Assembly: GCF_001866665.1 (NCBI RefSeq)
Contig: NZ_MLYO01000018.1
Location: forward strand, 124,001-188,000
Source of the DNA: Streptomyces monashensis
Lineage (GTDB): Bacteria; Actinomycetota; Actinomycetes; Streptomycetales; Streptomycetaceae
Length of the DNA stretch: 64,000 nt
Direction: 5' to 3'
Shown: piece by piece, positions 8,642 to 17,880 of the stretch
How positions within the stretch are numbered: position 1 is the first letter of the stretch
Layout of the letters: each line of letters begins with the position of its first letter
The notes under the pieces: generated by a model
Seen by the model: only the letters and a program-made list of their open reading frames with translations
Told to the model about the DNA's origin: nothing
Databases searched by the model: none
Position numbers and translations under genes: made by a program

Positions 8642-11305
8642 ATGAGCGAGCACCGTCGCAAACCGCCGCAGCCGCAGGGAGGCGGACGTGCCGCGGCCCG
8701 ACGTGGTCAGTCCGGCTCGTCCCCCGGCCGCCGTGCGGCACCGCGTGGCGCCACCGGGTCTCCTGCCGACTCCTACGAGTCTGGTTCCTATGGGTCGGAC
8801 AGCGGCCCGGGAGGTGAGGAGCGTTCCTACGGCGGTCGGGCCGAGGCCCGTCGCGCGGCGCAGAGAGGCAGCCGCCGCAGAGGCGCCGACAACACAGGCC
8901 CGGGCGGCCGGGGCGGCGGCCCCGGTGGTCCCAGCGGTCCGGGGCGCGGCAGGGGCCGCGTGTCGACCGCGCCCGGCAAGAAGAGATTCATCGACTACCC
9001 CCGGTCCGGCAAGTACGGATGGCGCCGCTGGATGCCCTCCTGGAAGCTTGTCACCGGGATGTTCATCGGCTTCGTCGGCAGCCTGGTCGCGCTGGTAGGC
9101 GTCGGCTACGCGATGGTCTCCGTGCCCGACGAGAACGCGGCGGCCAAGTCCCAGAACAACGTCTACTACTGGGCCGACGGCACGCAGATGGTGGCCACGG
9201 GCACCGGCGTCAACCGGCAGAACGTCAACATCGCCCAGATTCCCGAAGCGATGCAGTGGGCCGTGATCTCGGCCGAGAACAAGAGCTTCTACCAGGACTC
9301 GGGCGTCGACCCCCAGGGACTCCTGCGCGCCGTGGTCAACATGGCGCGGGGCGGCCAGACCCAGGGCGGCTCGACGATCACCCAGCAGTACGTGAAGAAC
9401 ACCTACCTGAGCCAGCAGCAGACCATCACCCGCAAGTTCAAGGAGATGTTCATCTCCATCAAGGTGGGGACGAAGCTCTCCAAGCAGCAGATCCTTCAGG
9501 GCTACCTGAACACCTCGTACTTCGGCCGTGGCGCCTACGGCATTCAGGCGGCGGCGCAGACGTACTACGGCAAGGATGCGAAGGACCTGACGCCGGGCGA
9601 GTGCGCGGTACTCGCGGCGCTGCTGAAGGGCCCGACGTACTTCGACCCGGCCGGCAACGCGGACCTCGACCCGTCGGCGACCCAGCAGGCGAACACGCAG
9701 CGTTCGAAGGACCGCTGGGGGTGGATCCTCGAGCAGATGCACAACGACCACCACCTCACCGACGCGCAGTTCCAGCAGGCCACCAAGCAGTACCCCGTGC
9801 CCGACGGCCGCAAGGCGACCAAGGGCATGACCGGCCAGATCAGCTACCTGGTGGACACGGCGAAGAAGTACGTCCTCGCGCACTCCGACATCACCGAGAC
9901 GCAGTTCGACCAGGGTGGCTACCAGATCCAGACGACCTTCGAGAAGGACAAGGTCAACGCGCTGGCAGCGGCCGTGAAAAAGGTCCAGAAAGAGCGCATC
10001 GACCCGAAGAAGCGTGATCTGGACAAGTACGTCCAGTTCGGTGCGGCGTCGGTGAAGCCCAAGGACGGCGCGATCGTCGCCCTGTACGGCGGTGACGGCT
10101 ACGAGAACGGCCACTTCACGAACAACGCCGACACCTCCGGCGTCCCGGTCGGTTCGACGTGGAAGCCGTTCGTGCTCGCCGCGGCGATGGAGTACGGCAC
10201 GTACCGGACCGGTGGGGAGGGTCTCTCGCCGCTGAGCAAGTACAACGGCAACGACCATCTCAAGGTGCTCAACAACGACGGCAGCCCGGTGCTGACGAAG
10301 GACAACTCGGTCTTCTACCAGCGCAACGAGAGTGACTACAAGTGGGGCTACATCTCGCTGCGCAAGGCGATGGAGCAGTCCGTCAACACTCCGTTCGTCC
10401 AGCTCGGTATGGATGTGGGGCTGACGCATGTCCGGGACGTCGCGCAGGCTTCCGGCATCCTCAGGGACAGCTTCTCCACCCTCAACCCGTCCTTCTCCAT
10501 CGGTACGTCGACCCCGAGCGCGATCCGCATGGCCGACGCCTACTCGACGTTCGCCGCCTCGGGGCAGCACGTTGATCCGTACTCGGTGACCGCCGTGAAG
10601 AAGGACGGCCAGGAGCTGCAGGGCTTCACCAAACCGAAGGTCAGCACGGCGATGCCCGAGAACGTGGCGAACAACGTCACGGATGTCCTCCAGAACGTGA
10701 TCCAGAACGGTACGGGTGAGAACGCCAAGGCCCTGGGCCGGACGGCGGCAGGCAAGACCGGTACCACCGACAGCAACAAGTCGGCCTGGTTCGTCGGCTA
10801 CACCCAGCAGCTGTCCACCTCGGTGGCGATGTTCCGTGAGAACCCGAAGGACCATGAGCTGCTGTCCATGAACGGCACAGCCGGGGTCGAGTCGATCCAC
10901 GGTGGTGACATCCCCACGTCGGTGTGGACCGAGTACATGAAGACAGCGTTGAAGAACGCCAACGACAACGGCTTCCCGAACGCCACCGAGATCGGCAAGG
11001 TCCAGGACGAGGCGGGCGCCCCGACTCCGACTCCGAGCCCGAGCATCACGCCGAGCCCGAGCGCGACCCAGTCGCCGAGCCCGACGCCGAGCGCGACGAA
11101 CACCTCCCCGTCTCCGTCGGCGAGCGACACCTGCCAGTGGAACTGGGGCAACCCCTGTGACGGCAATAGCAACGGCACCGGCGGCACGGACACGGGTGGC
11201 ACCACCGGAGGAACCTCTCCGTCCCCCACACCCACCGATACGACCGGCAACGGCAACACGCGAGGCAACGGCAACGGAGGCATCTTCGCCGGCCCCAATG
11301 GCTAG
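8642..11305 (+). CDS. Class A penicillin-binding protein (bifunctional transglycosylase/transpeptidase)
   Basis: Encodes 887 residues. A basic Gly/Arg-rich cytoplasmic tail of about 130 residues precedes one membrane anchor (around residues 135-160). A GT51 glycosyltransferase domain follows, with SAENKSFYQDSG, QGGSTITQQYVKN and YFGRGAYGI. The transpeptidase shows the SxxK motif STWK near residue 504, SVN near 580 and KTGT near 705. The last 100 residues are a Pro/Ser/Thr- then Gly/Asn-rich tail. It polymerises and crosslinks peptidoglycan outside the membrane. The ATG at 8642 follows GAGGAG by 10 nt. A strong terminator follows. The position matches ponA1 in mycobacteria. Confidence 0.95.
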   Translation: MSEHRRKPPQPQGGGRAAARRGQSGSSPGRRAAPRGATGSPADSYESGSYGSDSGPGGEERSYGGRAEARRAAQRGSRRRGADNTGPGGRGGGPGGPSGPGRGRGRVSTAPGKKRFIDYPRSGKYGWRRWMPSWKLVTGMFIGFVGSLVALVGVGYAMVSVPDENAAAKSQNNVYYWADGTQMVATGTGVNRQNVNIAQIPEAMQWAVISAENKSFYQDSGVDPQGLLRAVVNMARGGQTQGGSTITQQYVKNTYLSQQQTITRKFKEMFISIKVGTKLSKQQILQGYLNTSYFGRGAYGIQAAAQTYYGKDAKDLTPGECAVLAALLKGPTYFDPAGNADLDPSATQQANTQRSKDRWGWILEQMHNDHHLTDAQFQQATKQYPVPDGRKATKGMTGQISYLVDTAKKYVLAHSDITETQFDQGGYQIQTTFEKDKVNALAAAVKKVQKERIDPKKRDLDKYVQFGAASVKPKDGAIVALYGGDGYENGHFTNNADTSGVPVGSTWKPFVLAAAMEYGTYRTGGEGLSPLSKYNGNDHLKVLNNDGSPVLTKDNSVFYQRNESDYKWGYISLRKAMEQSVNTPFVQLGMDVGLTHVRDVAQASGILRDSFSTLNPSFSIGTSTPSAIRMADAYSTFAASGQHVDPYSVTAVKKDGQELQGFTKPKVSTAMPENVANNVTDVLQNVIQNGTGENAKALGRTAAGKTGTTDSNKSAWFVGYTQQLSTSVAMFRENPKDHELLSMNGTAGVESIHGGDIPTSVWTEYMKTALKNANDNGFPNATEIGKVQDEAGAPTPTPSPSITPSPSATQSPSPTPSATNTSPSPSASDTCQWNWGNPCDGNSNGTGGTDTGGTTGGTSPSPTPTDTTGNGNTRGNGNGGIFAGPNG

Positions 11306-11349
11306 CAGTCGACCCGGACCGGTTGGTGGCCATTTCGTCCACCACGGGT

Positions 11350-11363
11350 GTTTCACGTGAAAC
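11350..11363. other. parS site (exact), ParB binding
   Basis: Exact GTTTCACGTGAAAC between the PBP stop and its rho-independent terminator, so it is transcribed in the PBP 3' UTR. Confidence 0.93.
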
Positions 11364-11365
11364 AT

Positions 11366-11406
11366 GGGCCGCCGCACCCACGAGGTGCGGCGGCCCTCGG
11401 TTTTTT
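11366..11406 (+). terminator. Rho-independent terminator of the PBP gene
   Basis: A 13-bp GC stem (11366-11378 with 11384-11396, loop CACGA) is followed within a few bases by six T residues. It is the most classical terminator in the window and separates the PBP gene from the GT87 gene. Confidence 0.85.
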
Positions 11407-11434
11407 CCTAGGCAGGTACGGCAGGATGTGCCCC

Positions 11435-12979
11435 ATGCCCAGTGCAGAGATGACGCCCGCGGGCGTGCACGAGCCCGAGCCGGTGCGGCCCGCCACGGCG
11501 GAACTGGTGCCGCCGACCAGGGAGGACGAGGTCGCCGCGGCCGGCAGCGAGCTGATCGGCGGCCCCATCGGACGGCGGGCCCTGCTCGGCGTGTCCTGGT
11601 GGACGCCCGTACGAGTCGTCGCGCTCGTGGCGATCGGCATGTTCGCCCTCGGCCTGGTCCAGAAGGCGCCCTGTTACCACAGTGCCTGGTTCTTCGGCGC
11701 GAGCAGCCAGTACACGAAGGCCTGCTATTCGGACATCCCGCACCTCTACCAGGGGCGCGGGTTCGCCGACCATCTCGTGCCGTACTTCGACAAGCTCCCG
11801 GACGACATGTCCGGCGGCATGGGCTACCTCGAGTACCCGGTGCTGACAGGCGTGTTCATGGAGGTGGCCTCCTGGCTCACCCCGCACAGCGGCACCATTC
11901 AGTACCAGGAGCAGTGGTACTGGTTCGTCAACGCCGGGATGCTGCTGGTGTGCGCGGTCGTCATCGCCGTCTGCGTGGCCCGCACCCACCGCCGGCGGCC
12001 CTGGGACGGCCTTCTGGTCGCCCTGGCGCCCGCCGTCCTGCTGACCGCCACCGTCAACTGGGACCTGCTGGCGGTGGCGCTCACGGCCGCCGCGATGCTG
12101 ATGTGGTCCCGCAGCCGTCCCGTCGCCTTCGGTGTCCTCCTGGGCCTCGCCACGGCCGCCAAGCTCTATCCGATCTTCCTGCTCGGTCCCCTGTTCGTGC
12201 TGTGCTGGCGGGCCGGCAAGTGGCGGGAGTTCGTCCAGGCCACGATCAGCACGGTGCTCGCCTGGCTCGTGGTGAACCTGCCGGTGATGCTGTTCGCCTT
12301 CGAGGGCTGGTCGAAGTTCTACACGTTCAGCCAGGAACGGGGCGTCGACTTCGGCTCCTTCTGGCTGATCTGGGCGCAGAACTCCAGCAACCCGCCCTCC
12401 ACGGGCTTCGTGAACACCGCCGCCACCGTGCTGGTGGTGCTGTGCTGCCTGGGTATCGCCGTGCTGACGTTCACCGCCCCGCGCCGGCCGCGCTTCGCGC
12501 AACTGGCCTTCCTGGTGGTGGCGGTGTTCATCGTCACCAACAAGGTCTACTCCCCGCAGTACGTCCTGTGGCTGGTGCCGCTGGCGGTCCTCGCCCGGCC
12601 CAAGTGGCGCGACTTCCTGATCTGGCAGGCGTGCGAGACGGCGTACTTCCTGGGCATCTGGATGTACCTCGCGTACACGACCAGCGGAGACGCCCACAAG
12701 GGACTGCCGACGCTCGGCTACCACTGGGCGATCGTGCTGCACCTGGCGGGCACGCTGTACCTGTGCGCCGTCGTCGTACGGGACATTCTCATGCCGGAGC
12801 GGGACGTGGTGCGCCGGTCCGGTGACGACGATCCCTCGGGCGGGGTGCTCGACGGCGCGGAGGACGTCTTCGTGCTCGGAGCGGCGGCCTACGAGCCGCG
12901 TCACGCCGCTCACTTCGAGGGGCCCCAGGTGGACTGGGGCAGGCCGGTGCCGCCCTCCCCCGAGAGCCGTTCGCTCTGA
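11435..12979 (+). CDS. Glycosyltransferase family 87 (polyprenyl-phosphate-dependent, membrane)
   Basis: Encodes about 514 residues with about 10 predicted membrane helices after a 45-residue cytoplasmic tail. An early periplasmic loop with MGYLEYPVLTGVFM resembles the acidic loop of GT-C enzymes of the GT87/DUF2029 type. Such enzymes transfer mannose or another sugar from a lipid carrier outside the membrane; the actual donor and acceptor here are unknown. The ATG at 11435 has AGGA 8 nt upstream; an ATG at 11426 is possible. The gene follows the PBP gene as Rv0051 follows ponA1 in mycobacteria, which supports an envelope role. The tail beyond the last helix is hydrophilic. Confidence 0.85.
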   Translation: MPSAEMTPAGVHEPEPVRPATAELVPPTREDEVAAAGSELIGGPIGRRALLGVSWWTPVRVVALVAIGMFALGLVQKAPCYHSAWFFGASSQYTKACYSDIPHLYQGRGFADHLVPYFDKLPDDMSGGMGYLEYPVLTGVFMEVASWLTPHSGTIQYQEQWYWFVNAGMLLVCAVVIAVCVARTHRRRPWDGLLVALAPAVLLTATVNWDLLAVALTAAAMLMWSRSRPVAFGVLLGLATAAKLYPIFLLGPLFVLCWRAGKWREFVQATISTVLAWLVVNLPVMLFAFEGWSKFYTFSQERGVDFGSFWLIWAQNSSNPPSTGFVNTAATVLVVLCCLGIAVLTFTAPRRPRFAQLAFLVVAVFIVTNKVYSPQYVLWLVPLAVLARPKWRDFLIWQACETAYFLGIWMYLAYTTSGDAHKGLPTLGYHWAIVLHLAGTLYLCAVVVRDILMPERDVVRRSGDDDPSGGVLDGAEDVFVLGAAAYEPRHAAHFEGPQVDWGRPVPPSPESRSL

Positions 12980-13010
12980 GCGAACTCACCGTCAAGGGCT
13001 GACGCAACAG

Positions 13011-13035
13011 GCCGTACCCGGGTGCCGGGTACGGC
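13011..13035. terminator. Bidirectional terminator between the GT87 and alanine-racemase-like genes
   Basis: A 10-bp stem GCCGTACCCG/CGGGTACGGC with a 5-nt loop sits between convergent genes. Confidence 0.7.
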
Positions 13036-13078
13036 CCTCTCGCTGTCCTGAAAGGGATTCGGTGTCCCGGGACCGGGC

Positions 13079-14110
13079 TCAGCGGTCCATGATGCGGTCG
13101 AACTGGGTCGTGGTGTGCCGCAGATGGGCCACCAGCTCGTCCCCGACCTTTGGCTCCGGGGCGTCCGAGGGCACGAACAGGATCGACACCTGCATGTGCG
13201 GCGGCTCGGCGAACCAGCGCTGCTTGCCGCCCCAGACGAACGGAGAAAGGTTCCGGTTGACGGTGGCGAGGCCGGCCCGTGCGACGCCCTTGGCGCGCGG
13301 CATGACGCCGTGCAGCGCCTTCGGGGCCTCCAGGCCCACCCCGTGCGACGTACCGCCCGCCACGACCACCAGGTAGCCGTCCGAGGCTGCCTTCTGCTGG
13401 CGGTAGCCGAACCGGTCGCCCTTGGCCACGCGCGTGACATCCAGGACGGCACCGCGGTACTCAGTGGCCTCGTGGTCCCCCAGCCACAGCCGCGTGCCGA
13501 TGCGGGCGCGGAACCGGGTCTGCGGGAACTGCTGCTGGAGCCGGACGAGTTCGTCGGCCTTGAGGTGGCTGACGAACATCGTGTGCAACGGCAGCCGGGC
13601 CGCGCGCAGCCGGTCCATCCAGCCGATGACCTCCTCGACGGCGTCCGAGCCGTCGGTGCGGTCCAGCGGCAGATGGATGGCGAAGCCCTCCAGCCGGACG
13701 TTCTCTATGGCCTGGTGCAGCTGCGGCAGGTCCTGCTCGCTGATGCCGTGCCGCTTCATCGAGGACATCACCTCGATGACGACACGGGCGCCGACGAGGC
13801 CGTACACGCCGTCGATCGACGACACCGAGCGCACCACCCGGTCGGGCAGCGGCACCGGCTCCTCGCCGCGCCGGTACGGCGTCAGCACCAGCAGGTCCCC
13901 GCCGAAGAAGTCCTTGATGCGTGCGGCCTCGTAGGTCGTGCCGACCGCGAGCAGATCGGAGCCCAGCCGCGTGGCCTCCTCGGACAGCCGCTCGTGCCCG
14001 AAGCCGTAGCCGTTGCCCTTGCAGACCGGGACGAGTCCCGGGAACTGCTCCTGCACGTGCTTGTGGTGCGCCCGCCAGCGCGCGGTGTCGACGTAGAGCG
14101 TGAGCGCCAT
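13079..14110 (-). CDS. Alanine-racemase-like PLP enzyme (fold type III)
   Basis: Encodes 343 residues. The N-terminal barrel motif PVCKGNGYGFG (Lys near 30) corresponds to the PLP-lysine region KxxxYGxG of alanine racemases, and RIGTRLWLGD is a later barrel motif. The C-terminal domain is short and diverges from canonical Alr, so racemase activity is uncertain. An unrelated substrate or a PLP-carrier function is possible. It follows a FemX-type transferase gene after 83 bp on the same strand, which suggests a role in the peptidoglycan interpeptide bridge or stem peptide. A weak GGTCCCGGG stretch precedes the start. Confidence 0.8.
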   Translation of the reverse strand: MALTLYVDTARWRAHHKHVQEQFPGLVPVCKGNGYGFGHERLSEEATRLGSDLLAVGTTYEAARIKDFFGGDLLVLTPYRRGEEPVPLPDRVVRSVSSIDGVYGLVGARVVIEVMSSMKRHGISEQDLPQLHQAIENVRLEGFAIHLPLDRTDGSDAVEEVIGWMDRLRAARLPLHTMFVSHLKADELVRLQQQFPQTRFRARIGTRLWLGDHEATEYRGAVLDVTRVAKGDRFGYRQQKAASDGYLVVVAGGTSHGVGLEAPKALHGVMPRAKGVARAGLATVNRNLSPFVWGGKQRWFAEPPHMQVSILFVPSDAPEPKVGDELVAHLRHTTTQFDRIMDR

Positions 14111-14193
14111 GGCCGGACCCGGGACCTTTCTCGTGGCTGCGGTGGATCAGAGGTGTCTGAGCTGTGAAGGCTATGGAATCAGACGGCCGCGGC

Positions 14194-15315
14194 TCAACGG
14201 CGCGACATGTAGATGTCGAGCGCCTTGTGGAGCAGCTTGTTCAGCGGGAAGTCCCACTCGCCGAGGTACTCGGCGGCCTGCCCGCCCGTGCCGACCTTGA
14301 ACTGGATCAGGCCGAACAGGTGGTCCGTCTCGTCCAGCGAGTCCGAGATGCCGCGCAGGTCGTAGACGGTGGCGCCGAGCGCGTAGGCGTCGCGCAGCAT
14401 CGTCCACTGCATCGCGTTCGAGGGCCGGACCTCACGGCCGATGTTGTCGGAGGCGCCGTAGGAGTACCAGACGTGCCCGCCGACGATCAGCATCGTCGCG
14501 GCGGAGAGGTTCACGCCGTTGTGCCGGGCGAAGTACAGCCGCATCCGGTTCGGGTCCTCGGTGTTGAGGGCCGACCACATGCGCTGGAAGTACGACAGCG
14601 GGCGCGGCCGGAAGTGGTCGCGCACGGCCGTGATCTCGTACAGCCGCTGCCACTCGGCCAGGTCCTGGTAGCCGCCCTGGACCACCTCGACACCGGCCTT
14701 CTCGGCCTTCTTGATGTTGCGCCGCCACAGCTGGTTGAAGTTCTTGTGGACCTCTTCCAGGGAACGATTCGCCAACGGCACCTGGAAGACGTAGCGGGGC
14801 TGGACGTCACCGAAGCCGGCGCCGCCGTCCTCGCCCTGCTGCCAGCCCATACGGCGCAGCTTGTCGGCCACCTCGAAGGCACGCGGCTCGATGAAGTCGG
14901 CCTCCATGTCGCGCAGCCGCTTGACGTCCTGGTCCTGGATGCCCTTCTTGATGGTCTCCGCGTTCCAGCGGCGGATGATCACCGGCGGGCCCATCTTCAC
15001 CGAGAACGCGCCCTGCTGCTTCAGGTGCGCCAGCATCGGCTGGATCCAGTCGTCCAGATTCGGCGCGAACCAGTTGATGACCGGTCCCTCGGGCAGGTAG
15101 GCGAGGTAGCGCTTGATCTTGGGGAGCTGTCGGTAGAGGACCAGGCCCGCGCCGACCATCTCGCCCGTGCGCTCGTCGAACCAGCCGAGGTTCTCCGAGC
15201 GCCACTCCGCCTTGACGTCGGCCCAGGCCGGGACCTGCATGTGGCTCGCCGCCGGCAGGCTCTGGATGTATGCCAGATGCTGCTCGCGGCTGATGGTCCT
15301 CAGGGTCAGGCTCAT
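14194..15315 (-). CDS. femX: FemX/FemAB-type lipid II aminoacyltransferase
   Basis: Encodes 373 residues. FemABX enzymes add amino acids from aminoacyl-tRNA to the lysine/diaminopimelate side chain of lipid II. In Streptomyces the first bridge residue is glycine. The sequence shows the double GNAT-like fold with YLPEGPVINW near residue 95, a coiled region including NFNQLWRRNIKKAEKAGVEV, and a terminal GTGGQAAEYLGEWDFPLNKL typical of the family. It is the first gene of a two-gene unit with the alanine-racemase-like gene downstream. The name follows streptomycete usage (SCO3904 FemX, from memory). Confidence 0.9.
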   Translation of the reverse strand: MSLTLRTISREQHLAYIQSLPAASHMQVPAWADVKAEWRSENLGWFDERTGEMVGAGLVLYRQLPKIKRYLAYLPEGPVINWFAPNLDDWIQPMLAHLKQQGAFSVKMGPPVIIRRWNAETIKKGIQDQDVKRLRDMEADFIEPRAFEVADKLRRMGWQQGEDGGAGFGDVQPRYVFQVPLANRSLEEVHKNFNQLWRRNIKKAEKAGVEVVQGGYQDLAEWQRLYEITAVRDHFRPRPLSYFQRMWSALNTEDPNRMRLYFARHNGVNLSAATMLIVGGHVWYSYGASDNIGREVRPSNAMQWTMLRDAYALGATVYDLRGISDSLDETDHLFGLIQFKVGTGGQAAEYLGEWDFPLNKLLHKALDIYMSRR

Positions 15316-15438
15316 TCGGGGCGCTCCTCGGGCTGGTGTGTCCCCATGGGTACAGGGGCTCCGGCTCTCGCGCCGAAGCCTACTGCGCCGTGCGAGCGCC
15401 CCGACTGGGCGTACGGACCTTAATCCCGGCGGGCCGCC

Positions 15439-15756
15439 TCAGCTGCCGATGACTCCGCCGAAGAGACCGCCGTGTGCCATGCCGATCAGGAAACCGATCC
15501 CGGAGGCGCCGAGCCCCAGGATCAGGGCGAAGCGCTCACGCGTGGTCACGGAGATCCACTGTCCGTAGATGCCGACGAGCAGGCCCACGAGGCCTGCCCA
15601 CGACGTCAGCAGATGGAGGCTGTGGAAGAAGGACGTGATGAAGGACAGCAGACCCAGGACGAGCGTGGTCGCCGCCAGTGCGTCCTGGAGCGGACGGGTC
15701 TTGCCGTCCGTGGCGAAGAGGGAACCGGCGACGTTGGGATGCATTACCTGTGCCAT
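15439..15756 (-). CDS. Small integral membrane protein
   Basis: Encodes 105 residues. A hydrophilic N-terminus ([20 protein letters not shown]) is followed by three predicted membrane helices, the last rich in Gly. The ATG at 15756 has GGAGGT 5 nt upstream and is clearly preferred over the longer frame from 15828. No catalytic motif is seen. Just upstream is an inverted repeat GTACAC (15793-15798) and GTGTAC (15806-15811) that may be an operator. It diverges from the rpsF operon. Function unknown. Confidence 0.8.
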   Translation of the reverse strand: MAQVMHPNVAGSLFATDGKTRPLQDALAATTLVLGLLSFITSFFHSLHLLTSWAGLVGLLVGIYGQWISVTTRERFALILGLGASGIGFLIGMAHGGLFGGVIGS

Positions 15757-15792
15757 GGGCACCTCCTGCGGAAGGCGGCGCATAGTAGCGCC

Positions 15793-15811
15793 GTACACAC
15801 CCGACGTGTAC
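15793..15811. promoter_or_regulatory. Inverted repeat upstream of the small membrane protein gene
   Basis: GTACAC and GTGTAC separated by 7 bp, 37 bp upstream of the minus-strand start. Operator role is inferred from position only. Confidence 0.35.
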
Positions 15812-15860
15812 AGAGTGACGGCCTCCACGCCCGGATTTCAACCGGAAGCGGGTGTGCGGG

Positions 15861-16010
15861 TAGTCTGTACCGTCTGCACCGGTGTCTGCCCACTGCCTGT
15901 TCAGGTAACACTGCGGGAGCCTCAGCGCCCCCGATTGTCAGTGGTCGCCGATACCGTTGCGTACGCATCACAACCCTCCTGCCACGGAACGACCGTGGCC
16001 GCTGAGTCCA
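15861..16010 (+). promoter_or_regulatory. rpsF operon promoter and untranslated leader
   Basis: A TAGTCT hexamer at 15861-15866 is a plausible -10, giving a leader of about 155 nt before rpsF. The leader ends with a hairpin GCCACGG-AACGA-CCGTGGC (15981-15999) directly before the AAAGGAGGTG ribosome site. Many bacteria control this operon through a leader bound by S6:S18. Whether this leader has that motif cannot be decided by eye. Confidence 0.4.
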
Positions 16011-16027
16011 AAGGAGGTGGGTTCCAC

Positions 16028-16318
16028 ATGCGTCACTACGAGGTGATGGTCATCCTCGACCCCGATCTGGAGGAGCGCGCTGTCGCCCCCCTGATCGAGA
16101 ACTTCCTCTCCGTCGTCCGTGAGGGCAACGGCAAGGTGGAGAAGGTCGACACCTGGGGCCGTCGTCGTCTCTCGTACGAGATCAAGAAGAAGCCCGAGGG
16201 CATCTACTCGGTCATCGACCTTCAGGCCGAGCCTGCGGTCGTCAAGGAGCTCGACCGCCAGATGAACCTGAACGAGTCGGTCCTCCGGACCAAGGTCCTC
16301 CGCCCCGAGACCCACTGA
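16028..16318 (+). CDS. rpsF: 30S ribosomal protein bS6
   Basis: Encodes 96 residues, standard length. The sequence [16 protein letters not shown] and the central [18 protein letters not shown] are characteristic of bS6, which pairs with bS18 on the 30S platform. The ATG at 16028 has the very strong AAAGGAGGTG 10 nt upstream. It is the first gene of rpsF-ssb-rpsR-rplI, an order conserved across actinobacteria. Confidence 0.97.
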   Translation: MRHYEVMVILDPDLEERAVAPLIENFLSVVREGNGKVEKVDTWGRRRLSYEIKKKPEGIYSVIDLQAEPAVVKELDRQMNLNESVLRTKVLRPETH

Positions 16319-16396
16319 GCCCTTCCGCTCAGCTGATCTCGGGATCCGAGTAGCAAGCAAGCAGCCAGAGCAGCAAACCCGCCGAGAGGTTCCCCC

Positions 16397-16993
16397 ATGG
16401 CAGGCGAGACCGTCATCACGGTCATCGGCAATCTTGTCGACGACCCCGAGCTGCGCTTCACCCCGTCCGGTGCGGCGGTCGCGAAGTTCCGTGTCGCGTC
16501 CACTCCCCGCACCTTCGACCGCCAGACGAACGAGTGGAAGGACGGCGAGAGCCTCTTCCTGACCTGCTCGGTCTGGCGTCAGGCGGCGGAGAACGTCGCC
16601 GAGTCGCTCCAGCGAGGCATGCGCGTGCTCGTGCAGGGCCGGCTGAAGCAGCGGTCCTACGAGGACCGGGACGGCGTCAAGCGCACGGTCTACGAGCTGG
16701 ACGTCGAGGAAGTCGGCCCCAGCCTGCGCAACGCGACGGCCAAGGTCACCAAGACCTCCGGCGGTGGCGGGCGCGGTGGCCAGGGCGGTTACGGCGGCGG
16801 TGGCGGCCAGCAGGGCGGCGGCTGGGGCGGTGGCCCCGGTGGCGGTCAGCAGGGCGGTGGCGCTCCGGCCGACGACCCGTGGGCGTCCGGCGCTCCCGCT
16901 GGTGGCAACCAGCAGGGTGGCGGCGGCTGGGGCGGTGGTTCCGGCTCCGGCTCCGGCGGCGGTGGCGGCTACTCGGACGAGCCCCCCTTCTAA
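16397..16993 (+). CDS. ssb: Single-stranded DNA-binding protein
   Basis: Encodes 198 residues. An OB-fold (residues 1-110, starting [21 protein letters not shown]) binds single-stranded DNA as a tetramer. A Gly/Gln-rich disordered linker (about 118-190) leads to the acidic tip DEPPF, which recruits replication and repair partners. Co-transcription with bS6 and bS18 is the usual arrangement and links replication to growth. The ATG at 16397 is preceded by GAGAGG. The glycine-rich repeats here are long even for streptomycetes, but the frame is intact. Confidence 0.97.
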   Translation: MAGETVITVIGNLVDDPELRFTPSGAAVAKFRVASTPRTFDRQTNEWKDGESLFLTCSVWRQAAENVAESLQRGMRVLVQGRLKQRSYEDRDGVKRTVYELDVEEVGPSLRNATAKVTKTSGGGGRGGQGGYGGGGGQQGGGWGGGPGGGQQGGGAPADDPWASGAPAGGNQQGGGGWGGGSGSGSGGGGGYSDEPPF

Positions 16994-17035
16994 AGGGCTC
17001 GTATCCACACTTCTTGATCACACAGGAGAAACACC

Positions 17036-17272
17036 ATGGCGAAGCCGCCTGTGCGCAAGCCTAAGAAGAAGGTCTGCGCTTTCTGCAAGGACAAGGTCAC
17101 GTACGTGGACTACAAGGACACGAACATGCTGCGGAAGTTCATTTCCGACCGCGGCAAGATCCGTGCCCGCCGCGTGACCGGCAACTGCACCCAGCACCAG
17201 CGTGACGTCGCCACGGCCGTGAAGAACAGCCGTGAGATGGCGCTGCTGCCCTACACGTCCACCGCGCGCTAA
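17036..17272 (+). CDS. rpsR: 30S ribosomal protein bS18 (zinc-motif type)
   Basis: Encodes 78 residues. VCAFCKDK near residue 14 and NCTQHQ near residue 52 give a CxxC...CxxH set, so this is the zinc-binding (C+) form. Streptomycetes often have a second, zinc-free bS18 that is derepressed under zinc starvation. AGGAG precedes the ATG. It lies 42 bp after ssb and 18 bp before rplI in the same operon. Confidence 0.96.
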   Translation: MAKPPVRKPKKKVCAFCKDKVTYVDYKDTNMLRKFISDRGKIRARRVTGNCTQHQRDVATAVKNSREMALLPYTSTAR

Positions 17273-17290
17273 GGGAAGGGTGACCGACAC

Positions 17291-17737
17291 ATGAAGATCA
17301 TCCTCACCCACGAGGTCTCTGGCCTCGGTGCCGCTGGCGACGTCGTCGACGTCAAGGACGGTTACGCTCGCAACTACCTGATCCCGCGGAACTTCGCGAT
17401 CCGCTGGACCAAGGGTGGCGAGAAGGACGTCGAGCAGATCCGCCGCGCCCGCAAGATCCACGAGATCCAGACCATCGAGCAGGCCAACCAGGTCAAGGGC
17501 CAGCTCGAGGGCGTCAAGGTCCGTCTGGCCGTCCGCTCCGGCGACTCCGGTCGTCTCTTCGGTTCCGTCACCCCGGCCGATATCGCTTCCGCGATCAAGG
17601 CGTCCGGTGGCCCCGAGGTCGACAAGCGTCGTATCGAGCTGACCTCCCCGATCAAGACCCTGGGCGCCCACGAGACGTCCGTGCGTCTGCACCCCGAGGT
17701 TGCCGCCAAGGTCAACATCGAGGTCGTCTCGGCCTGA
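17291..17737 (+). CDS. rplI: 50S ribosomal protein bL9
   Basis: Encodes 148 residues. The N-terminal rRNA-binding domain has the signature [21 protein letters not shown] (about residues 13-33, with the invariant Gly and Asn-Tyr positions present). The long connecting helix and the C-terminal domain are complete. It is the last gene of the operon and is followed by a perfect 19-bp inverted repeat at 17772-17809. AAGGG precedes the ATG. Confidence 0.96.
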   Translation: MKIILTHEVSGLGAAGDVVDVKDGYARNYLIPRNFAIRWTKGGEKDVEQIRRARKIHEIQTIEQANQVKGQLEGVKVRLAVRSGDSGRLFGSVTPADIASAIKASGGPEVDKRRIELTSPIKTLGAHETSVRLHPEVAAKVNIEVVSA

Positions 17738-17771
17738 TCACCGAGTGATCGCTGCGCTCGTTCGAGCCGGT

Positions 17772-17809
17772 GAAAGGGGCCGCACCCCCGCGGGGGTGCG
17801 GCCCCTTTC
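17772..17809. terminator. Bidirectional terminator between rplI and the MATE gene
   Basis: Bases 17772-17790 are the exact reverse complement of 17791-17809, a 38-bp perfect palindrome that is almost pure GC with AAAGGGG/CCCCTTT ends. It lies between convergent genes. Confidence 0.8.
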
Positions 17810-17836
17810 CGCTGTCCGGAACGGTCACCGGGTCAT

Positions 17837-17850
17837 GTTTCACGTGAAAC
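17837..17850. other. parS site (exact), ParB binding
   Basis: Exact GTTTCACGTGAAAC in the convergent gap between the rplI terminator and the MATE stop codon. Unlike the sites near cca it has no long flanking palindrome. Confidence 0.93.
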
Positions 17851-17880
17851 CGTCGCTGCTCCGAGGGCGGCAGTCCGAGG

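Noticed and set aside
8441..11377. 978-codon antisense open frame opposite the PBP gene
   Set aside because: The plus-strand frame has full PBP motifs and signals. The minus-strand frame has Val/Arg/Leu-rich sequence without domains, a usual artefact of high GC.
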